DNA of 64,000 nt from Sabellastarte sp. h YS-2021 (taxonomy: Eukaryota; Annelida; Polychaeta; Sabellida; Sabellidae). The stretch spans positions 25,501,160-25,565,159 of the forward strand of contig OZ024927.1 in the NCBI GenBank assembly GCA_964017235.1, in the 5' to 3' direction. The notes below the pieces were generated by a model that saw nothing but the letters and a program-made list of their open reading frames with translations, was not told where the DNA came from and did not search any database. The position numbers and the translations under genes are program-made. Shown here in pieces: positions 55,861 through 64,000 of this stretch; the first letter of the stretch is position 1; each line of letters opens with the position of its first letter.

Positions 55861-58800
55861 ATGAATTTTCAAATGCCTTACCATTAAATCAGAGTCGTCT
55901 CTCAGTGTCCAACTGTGTGACGGATACACTGATTTTGGTGAGAATTAAGTTCTTGACAAAGGGGATTAAAAGAATCTGTGAATGTTTATGATACACAATT
56001 TATTCACTAACATATCCAACTAAATATGTACACAAAACTAGTGAGAAAAATGTAATACAAATACATAATATTGTCTTGTACCACAAAATTGTTTCCCCAA
56101 AAGTATTTTCTGTTCTCAGCAAAACTGCAGCTACTTGTAAATTTATAAAATTATAAATAAATTTGATTAATTCAAATCCATGACCTCCTCGACAGGTACT
56201 AAATTTAATAATATACTTACAAACTATGAGGGAATATCTTCTATATTGAGTCACTAAGGTCAGGAAGTGGTACTTGTTCCACATAGAAAACTGTAAATTA
56301 TTATTTGACCCATTTCTTTATTTTACTATCACATATTTATTGAAAGAGATGCCCCATCACTTAATATTATAGGTACATTCTGTTTCTGGCTATGTTTGTT
56401 CATATTTGGCATAGTGGCACTGAGCTTCACCCATTTTGTAGTCTTCTACCAGAAGTGAAGAAATCTGCAAAACAAGGACCTGTAGCACTCACAATGCCTA
56501 CATTTTCACAAAGACAATCTGTTCACAAAAGCCTCAAACCACCCAGAATACCTAAAGCAGCCAGCATACATATTCATGAGGTACTTCATAGACAATGAGG
56601 TGGGATAATTCTAGTCCTTAATAGTCCATAGTTAAAAGCAAAATATATGTCTGCACATCACACAATGTTATATTTTTATGTCACTATCACCCTTTAAAAA
56701 AAATTTACGTCTTTTTACCATTATATATTCACAAACATAGGCATTTTTTTATAAAAGAAATCTGATCCTCCAAAATATCCTATATAGATGTAGTAGCTTG
56801 CAATACAACATAAATCCCAATAAGCAGTCCAGAAAATTCAGTTGAAACAATTTTTCTTGAGAAAAATCTACGCTCTCTAAATTTTCCTGGATTTCTAATG
56901 AAACATAAAGAAAGTACATGTAAACAATGAAGGAGACTCATAAAAGCAACTTAAACAAGGCATAAACAGTTTACAAGACAGATAAGTCAAACATTATGGC
57001 ATCAACATTTTACAAACATTAGTTACAACTGTTTTTATTTTGGTCCTTTCTAGATACAGGGAAACTGTTGGTTTTTTTATCACACAATACCTTCTTTTGG
57101 ACTTTTTTGTCAACTTGGACTTTATTTTTATTGGACACTTAAGTCCTTTTTGAAGAAATCCATTGCACCAACAAAACCACATCTTTTATTATAAAAAGAA
57201 AATACGGATCCGGTGGAGTCGCTTCTCCCATATACAAACAAGCGTCCCTAATGGGACGCTTCAAAATATCCAGTGTGTTCAAGGCATCAATACACATATC
57301 TGGTATATCAATATAAAGCTTTCGTGAATATTTTAAAACTATTTTGGGGATTCATACCATAGTTTGAAAATATTGACCACTTTTGGTTACAGTCTACTCT
57401 CTCCCATAGCAAAGGTTACAAAATATTATCACATTCTTTAATTCTGATATTTTTAAAAGTTTTTCTCAAAAGGTTGTGTCATACAATATGCATAACCCTG
57501 TTTTACATTCAAACCTCTTAATACTACCACAAACTCAATTGTTTTTTGGTCAATTATCTTACTGTTTGCTTTTGATAATGATTTGTGTCTATACACGTCA
57601 GTATGATATACACTGTTCTACACATGACCCTGTTATAGAATAATTTAAAATCTGTTGCAATAGTTCACGCTTTTGGGTTGTGTACAGTTCTGTACAAAGG
57701 TGAGATACTATACTTTGTGGAGACATTTGAAAATATTCATCGAACATAACACATTTGATTTTCATATTTACAACCATTGGAAATATAAGAGCTTCTTGAC
57801 CTAGTACAACATCCTGTGGGTATGGCAAAAACCACAAAGTCTGCCTGCAGAGCTGGCAGAATAAATGCACACTGCTTTTCTAGTCATAAAACATCACCGA
57901 AAGAATTACATAAAATCACCAAATTTGAAATGCAAATTTTAAAGGAATACTGTATGTTCATTTGGAAAAAAGAAAGGATTTTGAATGGGTCTATATTCTA
58001 TAATAAAATTTTTGATGGTATAAATAAGTATACGTGATACAGAATTTATTTGAATTTAAGCCTAGATTCAAAATGTGTTTTTCCAAAAAATGGCAATTGC
58101 GAAAAAAAAAAGACCTAACTCTAAAGTTCTGAATCTCAAGAACACTTTATCTTAAAAGAATTTTTTGAAAAGAACTATATACACCTCTGTTCTATTATAA
58201 GTGCACTTTGTTTGATGCTTATTCAGTTATTTTAGAATTAATATTTTAGGTATCTCTTCCCATGGGTCTGATTTTTACACTGTAGTACACACACCAGTTG
58301 TTAGATCTCAATAAATATACAATACATTTTGTTGTAAATACTAAACAAATACTAAAATTGATGCAGACATTTTAAAATATTTTATACCTCCAATATTTAA
58401 TAGCAATATGTTTGATGTTGATGTACGATCTAAACTCACCACAAAGAGGGCACCTCCACCCTTTAGCCCTTGAATGTGACATGGGAACATCTGCTGCTAT
58501 TTTAAACTTCAAAACCTGATGAAAGGTTTCGATTAAAACAGTAAAATAACTTGTAATTTGTAAGATATTTCAAATAGCTGCTCTTTTTTTTAAAAAAAAA
58601 AACTGACAATAAGAGAACTTCTCCTATACAAATACCATCATGACAGTTTTTTCTTGTAGCATTTAAAACAAAACCTTTGTTTTTTTATATATATAATTGA
58701 TGTGAAACAACTCCCACTGCTAATTATCGGAAGATTCCAGAAACATGTAACAAATACTTGACGGTGGATTCTGTCTTTATTTTCAGATCAAGTTGATAGA

Positions 58801-59506
58801 CTGCCATGGTGACTTTGACGGAGGTTACACCAGAGTTGTAAATACAAAATTTAAAATACAAGGACTGATTTAAGTTTACTAGGAACTATTTCAATTAAAT
58901 TACAAAGTAAAACTAGGACATTCCTTTACAGTTCTAGCTTTGCACATGAGATTTTCTTCACATTGCCTAGTTATTGTATCTTTACAAAAATATAAAGAAC
59001 AGATAACAATACTACACACAAAAAGCTCAGAATACACATTTGTTGTACGTCAAAATATGCCTCACTACATTTTACTTAAAGTGTATTGAATACAACAGTG
59101 CCTCTTAAAATCGTATGTTACTGTCAATGTTTAGAAACATTAACTCATTTTGAGCACTCAAAACTCAGTTGACCCACTACTACTCTTCAAATAATTACCA
59201 GAAACCAAACATGTATATCTTGAATAGGATGTGTTCACAATTCCACATGGTGGTAATAATATATGCACACAAATATACAAACAGTGCTAAGATAAAGCTA
59301 AAGAAACCATGAGAGGATTAAAGATGCAAAATATAATATACATTTGTTGTTTTTTTCCTTATTTGATATCTGCCATTTGTATCTACATGTTTGAGTGGTA
59401 TGACGTGATGTATATGGTGTATTTGAGTGTACACATAATGGAGTGTACATAGTATATTTGAGTGCAGGGAGTCCCGTGATTACAGATGTGTCCTGCTGGG
59501 TTCACT
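55861..59506. other. Noncoding; possible SNX3/12 3' UTR or downstream region
   Basis: A/T-rich without recognised genes. A short palindrome AAGCGTCCCTAATGGGACGCTT (part, 57240-57262) resembles the hairpin ends of the HINE-like elements and may be a solo end. The 3' UTR of the minus-strand gene starts at 59506 and could extend far into this region. Several TTTATT (AATAAA on minus) occur, so the end cannot be fixed. Confidence 0.5.
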
Positions 59507-59612
59507 TCATGTGGTCCTCACTTTCCCAGGGACATAGTTTTTGTCTATAACTGGCTCTAAAAGGAACATGTGTAGACAGCGTTCATTCTGTGCCAAAGGA
59601 TGCCCTGCCACT
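59507..59612 (-). CDS. SNX3: Sorting nexin 3/12 homologue, last coding exon
   Basis: On the minus strand the acceptor ends TTTTACAG; the first base completes Lys with the previous exon. Codons then read VAGHPLAQNERCLHMFLLEP and 14 more, stop TGA at 59509-59507. The opening residues match the C-terminal part of SNX3/SNX12 PX domains almost exactly. The last fifteen residues are more diverged, as is common at this tail. The exon completes the small PX-only protein that binds PI3P on early endosomes and helps retromer recycle cargo (family knowledge). Whether it is SNX3 or SNX12 cannot be decided. Confidence 0.92.
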
Positions 59613-59662
59613 CTGTAAAATTACAAAACATTTGCTGGTCTTTAAAACTGTAATGGTCAATA

Positions 59663-59892
59663 TTTTTTTATTTGGGGTTTTACATCACTTTCAACACTGT
59701 ACAGGTCATATCACGAGGGTACTTTTATGGGCAGAGGAAACCAGTACATACAGTTTGTCAAGGTTCTGTACTGTAAACTTCCGACCAACGGTAAGCAACT
59801 ACCAGCTTTCCCACTTGAGGCCGTGCCAGGAACTGAACCCCAGCCTCAGAGGTGGGAGGCAAGAGTGTTACCACTCTGCCACCGTGGCCCCC
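59663..59892 (-). mobile_element. tRNA-derived SINE, minus strand, 14-bp target duplication
   Basis: Reverse complement of the SINE at 12957 throughout: tRNA-like head at 59850-59892, tail GGGGTTTTACATCACTTTCA on the plus strand. Flanked by TGTAATGGTCAATA at 59649-59662 and 59893-59906. It lies in the last intron of the SNX3/12 gene, about 50 bases upstream of the last exon, in the sense orientation. Confidence 0.9.
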
Positions 59893-59906
59893 TGTAATGG
59901 TCAATA

Positions 59907-60489
59907 AGATATAAGAAATACAGCAGTAGAACCAGAAGTGCCACAATCTACAGGACATGGTTCAACATATGATTATTTCCACTAATCCTGGAAAACAATG
60001 CAGGGACTTGAAATTGGTGTAATTTCTTCATATAATGTACTTGATATTCAATTACTTTTTATTAGAAATACCACAAGAAAAGCTTATCATTATAAATACA
60101 ATGTGTATTCTTCAAACATGCTTATGGAGTAGGACACTGTTTTGGTAACAAAATGTTTGCATTACAGAATTAGGAAAAAGGGTAAATACAGACTTGAGAG
60201 TCAAGAGAGGAGCTGCAACAAAAATATTTGAACAACAGAAGGTCAGACACAAATTTCACAACATACTTATTATTAAGTAGATATTTATTGGTGTAACCAA
60301 TGCACAGATGTATCTTATAAAGGTATTAAACTACCTAACACAATCCAACGACTGACAGTACAAATAACTATACTTGTTTATTTTATAATTTTTGGTGACT
60401 ATCAACTAGTTTCAACAAGTCCAAACTTATTCATTTTTCCAGCACGAGATTCAGTTTGCTACTCGATAAAAATTCAACTCAACATAAAT
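59907..60489. other. SNX3/12 intron, nothing recognised
   Basis: No exon or repeat seen between the SINE duplication and the HINE-like element. Confidence 0.5.
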
Positions 60490-61814
60490 AATCGCATAAG
60501 AGATGCCCATACCCCACTGCTTGGGAGATCAGTTTTCAACACCATGAAATACAGAAGCAGTGAAACAGCACAAAGAGCGGGATACTTTCAGAGCATTGTC
60601 AGTTATATAGAGGTCCAAATAATCTTTAAGCAGAGAAAATAATAAAATCTAAGAGAAAGAAAATGTATGTAAAGATTAAGTATTAAAACAAGACACTTCA
60701 ATAGAACGATGGCAGCATTAATCAGTAAACTTAAAAATTATGAAGCTGTAAAATTTATTAATTGGAGAATAGCTGTCAATGGAAATAGCACAATTATGTA
60801 AAAGTGCATATAACAATCAGCTGTAGCAATCCATATATCTTTGTCATAAGAGAATCATGTCTCAAATATGGCAGGTGAACATACTTTAGCAGAGCCAAAG
60901 TCAAAAGTCACCATGATGCACACCTACAACCCCTAACCAATGACCCTGCCAAGTGTCAACCTTCTACACTTTACAGAATCCAAGAAATAGCCCCGACAAG
61001 ATCTTAAAACTCATGGTCACTACAAAAAGGTCAAATCAAGATCACACCATGATGTTGCACACCTACAACCCATAAGCAATGTCCCTACCAAGTATCAACT
61101 TCCTACATTTTACGGTTTCTGAGATATAGCCGAGACAAAATATTTTAGGTCAAGGTCACTATGGCAAGGTCAAAGGTCAAATCAAGATCACATGATGACG
61201 CTGCACACCTACATCCCCTAAACAATGTCCTTACCAAGTATCCAATTCCTACACCTTACGTTTTCTGAAATAAAGCCGGGAAAAAATTTTATAGGTCAAG
61301 GTCACTACGGTAAGGTCAAATGTCAAATCAATGTCAAACCATGATGTTGTACACCTACAACCCCCAAACTAATGTCTTTGCCATGTATCAACTTCCTACA
61401 CCTTACAGTTTCCGAGATATAGCCCAGACAAGATTTTTTTCATCAAAGCCACTACAGCAAGGTCAAAGGTCAAATCAAGGTCATACCATGACGTTACACA
61501 CCTACACCCCCTAACCAATGTCCCTTCCAAGCATCAATTTACTACACCTTACTGTTTTCAATGATATAGCCCGGACAAGATTTTATAGGTCAAGGTCACT
61601 ACAGTAAGGACAAAGGTCAAATCATAGTCAAACCATGATGCTGCACACCTACACCCCCTATCCAACGTCCCTACCAAGTATCAACTTCCTACACCTTATG
61701 GTTTCTGAGATACAACCCGGGTAAACTTTTTCCCGACCACCCACCCGACCACCTGCCCATCCAGGCACCATGGGTGAAAACAATACCCCAAAAGCCCTTA
61801 AGGGCTGTGGGGTA
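60490..61814 (-). mobile_element. Pearl/HINE-like repeat element, copy III (minus strand)
   Basis: Reverse orientation of copy II: the start at 61814 has ACCCCACAGCCC with the palindrome AGCCCTTAAGGGCT (61793-61806); about six tandem units of 150 bp lie between 60900 and 61740; the end near 60490 has GGGGTATGGGCATCTCTTAT. Perfect direct repeats AGGTCAAAGGTCA occur at 61167-61179 and 61460-61472. It lies in the last intron of the SNX3/12 gene. Confidence 0.78.
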
Positions 61815-61948
61815 ATAAAGAACAGGAACAGATCAGTCCCCCAAGAAAGTGATCAAAATGAGACAAACAAAAACAAAACTACAAACAAAAGAGTTTCTAC
61901 AAAAACTGGCAGGTTTTTGCTGGGAGAGATTACACAAACTAGACCTAC

Positions 61949-62073
61949 TTGTTAACAAAAGCTTCTAATCCTTTCCGCCTGTCTTCGATGAAATCTTCTT
62001 CAAACAGACCATCATCACTTCTGAATGGCATTTGTCTGGACCAGGCTTTACCTGGTAGAGGAGGGACCACAAT
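61949..62073 (-). CDS. SNX3: Sorting nexin 3/12 homologue, PX-domain exon
   Basis: The acceptor on the minus strand ends GTTTCAG and the donor is GTAGGT. The 125-nt exon in phase 0 encodes IVVPPLPGKAWSRQMPFRSD, then DGLFEEDFIEDRRKGLEAF and VN, ending with two bases of Lys. The PPLPGK loop and the IE-RRKGLE helix are the PX-domain hallmarks that contact PI3P and the membrane. Both neighbouring exons join in frame. Confidence 0.94.
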
Positions 62074-62099
62074 CTGAAACATGAAACAATGCAAATCTG

Positions 62100-62640
62100 A
62101 TGAAGGTAGCTACAATTTTTGTAAGTTTTAAAACATGTTAATGACTTTGGAACAATGGGCTATGGCGGCCAGATTGTTTATTCAAAATGAGGTTCAAATT
62201 TTTAATTAACATGTTTTCATAGCCAAAAATATTCTGTCTAAATTTGGTGAAGATATCTTCATAAATGAATGAGATATAAAGATTTATCTAAAAACATGAC
62301 AAACCGAAGGACGGATGCATGTATGGAAGGCAATTTATGATCTCTCGATCCCAGCCTCCGGAAAGCAGGAGATGGGCTGTTTTATATTCTTAATGATTTT
62401 CAAAAATCAGCTATGGCGGCCATATTACTTTTCAAAATGAAGACAAAATTTTGCACAGGTATGTTTTACCAGCCATAAACGTTCCCTGCAAATTTGAAGG
62501 TATGTTTGTAAATAAATGAGACATAAAGGTTTATGTAAAAATGTAATGAACAGATGGACGGATGCACGCATATGGAAGGTGCTTTATAATCTTCCAAACA
62601 TGGCCTATGGCTGTTGACAGGGTATAAAAATACATCCACA
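62100..62640. repeat. Two-copy direct repeat (~245 bp apart) in SNX3/12 intron
   Basis: Two diverged units (about 62155-62345 and 62400-62590) each contain GCTATGGCGGCCA, TTCAAAATGA, AAATGA.TGAGA.ATAAAG and ACGGATGCA-type words. It resembles a dispersed repeat rather than coding DNA. Confidence 0.7.
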
Positions 62641-63049
62641 TGGATTAAGTACCCACTGATCTAGTTACAGAAAGATCAAGAAAGTTGCATCTTGTTTTGT
62701 ACTAAAATATCTATGTCAATGAAAGTAATTTGACTTAAAGTTAAAATTATTTATTTTTGTAAAGAAAATGAATAATGACAATGCTACACACGTTGGACAA
62801 GTCATAGATACTGAAGACTGTTCACTAGGGTGAACTAGGGTTTCTGTCCATGTGAGCCAACCCTACAGAAAAAGTTGAGCACTGTTTGTTGGGATCTCAA
62901 GGAACCCCTGCTTCTTTTGACACAGGAATTCCTGATATATCATTGGATAAGACCATTTATTGGGTTGGACTGTATGTATATATTGCATATATATAAATCT
63001 AGTGTGAAAAGAGTACATTTTATCAAGTTTTTTGTGTCAATATATTTAC
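62641..63049. other. SNX3/12 intron, nothing recognised
   Basis: Intron sequence directly downstream (on the minus strand) of the exon ending at 63050. No feature beyond the donor site. Confidence 0.5.
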
Positions 63050-63145
63050 CTTACTGTCTCTTTCTAACTCTCCTCGAAGCCAATCAAAATCACTGTATCT
63101 TCTTCGGACACTGGATTCCTTGACTTTAAATACTGGGAGATTTGT
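63050..63145 (-). CDS. SNX3: Sorting nexin 3/12 homologue, PX-domain exon with RRYSDF motif
   Basis: The acceptor ends TCTTCAG and the donor is GTAAAT on the minus strand. The 96-nt exon (32 codons, phase 0 both sides) encodes [20 protein letters not shown] and [18 protein letters not shown] is the signature PI3P-binding motif of PX domains, its Arg contacting the 3-phosphate. The sequence is nearly that of vertebrate SNX3. The N-terminal exon(s) with the start codon lie beyond the window. Confidence 0.95.
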
Positions 63146-64000
63146 CTGAAGAAAATTTATACAAGATTACTTCACAATAACAGCTGGAACTAGAAAATGT
63201 TTGAACTTTCATTATAAATACAGTTGCATATTATGTGAGGTGTGTTGTTATATCTCAACTGTTACAGTATATCTCATTAAGTGACTATAATCAAAGCATT
63301 TTATGTCTCACATCAAAGGCTTCAAGACATGGATCTGGATAATTTTAAAATATTTTTTTTTTATATAATTATGACAACCATCAGCAAAACTAGAGGATCG
63401 CTCGCAAAAAAAAGATAATGTTTTTGCATAGCAAAAACAAAGCGTCCCGAAAAGGATATAAAGGTGAGTGCTAAAGTATTAAGAAAATGCTTCGTTTCTA
63501 GCCTTATACTATTGTGGCAACCAAAGTCAGCGCAGTCTGCTCTATCTAGCACGGTTTTCAAGATATAAGCATTTTTGTGTTTTGAAAAAAATAAAAAAAT
63601 TAAAAATGTCCGCTATATTTGGCGAGACAAAAATATTTTGAAAATTGGCATGGCTACTCTGCAGAGATACCCAGCAGGTCCAAAATTTTGTTGAGTTCGC
63701 TCCATATAGCACGGTTTTTGAGATATAAGCATTTTTGTGTTTTGCAAAAACTTTGAAAATTCAAAATGGCCACCATTTTTGGGGAGACAAAAATTTTTGT
63801 CAAGACCACTGCCGTGGTGTGTATCTCCCACCGAGCATTAAAGCAGAAGAAATAGCTTTTCCGAGATATTAACAATTTTTCATTTTCGTGTGTGAAAGGT
63901 CTTCCAAAAGTAGGTGAATGAGTTATTTGAGAAAAATTGGCTATCTGCAATACTATTAAGAGATAATTCACATTTACTCATTTTGAGTAGGTGAATAATT
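63146..64000. repeat. SNX3/12 intron with HINE-like end and direct repeats
   Basis: A hairpin GTTTTTGCATAGCAAAAAC (63419-63437) followed by AAAGCGTCCC resembles the left end of the insertion at 36856. Downstream a unit with GCACGGTTTT.AGATATAAGC and ATTTTTGTGTTTTG is repeated twice (about 63550-63620 and 63708-63780) with a third, diverged match near 63855. Open frames here show no domain. Confidence 0.55.

Noticed and set aside
56392-56598. 68-codon plus-strand open frame near the SNX3/12 3' region
   Set aside because: No domain, no splice partners in phase, on the opposite strand to the likely 3' UTR; probably chance.
1-64000. Endogenous retrovirus or LTR retrotransposons
   Set aside because: The RT-bearing elements have inverted, not direct, terminal repeats, a tyrosine recombinase instead of a DDE integrase, and no protease motif; the other RT is a LINE with an endonuclease.

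Overview
Eukaryotic (metazoan) DNA, most likely from a bivalve or other mollusc. Two host genes show split exons with GT/AG borders. The rest is mostly transposable elements of kinds common in molluscs: DIRS-type tyrosine-recombinase (YR) retrotransposons, tRNA-derived SINEs with a mollusc-like tail, and pearl/HINE-like elements built around ~150-bp tandem repeats. The species is inferred from style only. No bacterial-type operons, rRNA genes or CRISPR arrays were seen.

Host genes. (1) Plus strand: the last five coding exons of an unidentified gene (7374-7478, 8624-8712, 13210-13265, 16120-16155, 17059-17349). All phases join correctly and the reading frame ends at 17347-17349. Its introns hold a MITE, a DIRS remnant (B3), a SINE and a second MITE. 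(2) Minus strand: the last three coding exons of a sorting nexin 3/12 homologue (63050-63145, 61949-62073, 59507-59612), a PI3P-binding PX-domain protein of endosomal sorting. Its N-terminal exon(s) lie beyond base 64000.

Mobile DNA. Two related DIRS families dominate. Family A: A1 (119-6481), A2 (32279-36645), and a degenerate relative C (about 22764-26755). Family B: B1 (1-118 plus 6482-6760, split by A1), B3 (about 9143-12386), B2 (37745-43970), B4 (45754-51838), and B5 (about 46198-47000, a 3' fragment nested in B4). The better copies keep the full DIRS plan: inverted terminal repeats, a gag-like protein with a Cys-rich head, reverse transcriptase (RT)-RNase H followed by a DAM-methylase-like segment, a tyrosine recombinase, and an internal complementary region (ICR) that is the reverse complement of left end plus right end. 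All coding regions are broken. A hexamer TTTTAT lies at the centre of most ICRs and flanks both B2 and B4, so it looks like the crossover core used by the recombinase.

Layout. 1-6760 nested DIRS A1 in B1; 7.37-17.35 kb host gene 1; 17.4-22.5 kb noncoding with a SINE, a pearl/HINE-like element and a pogo-like MITE; 22.8-26.8 kb DIRS C; 26.5-29.4 kb copy 1 of a segmental duplication; 29.44-52.6 kb copy 2, expanded about tenfold by insertions (HINE-like II, A2, a HINE-like element carrying B2, and a segment carrying B4 with B5); 53.47-55.86 kb a CR1/L2-like LINE on the minus strand; 55.9-64 kb the SNX3/12 locus with a SINE, HINE-like III and intronic repeats. The un-inserted duplication copy preserves empty target sites and so gives direct evidence on how these elements integrate.
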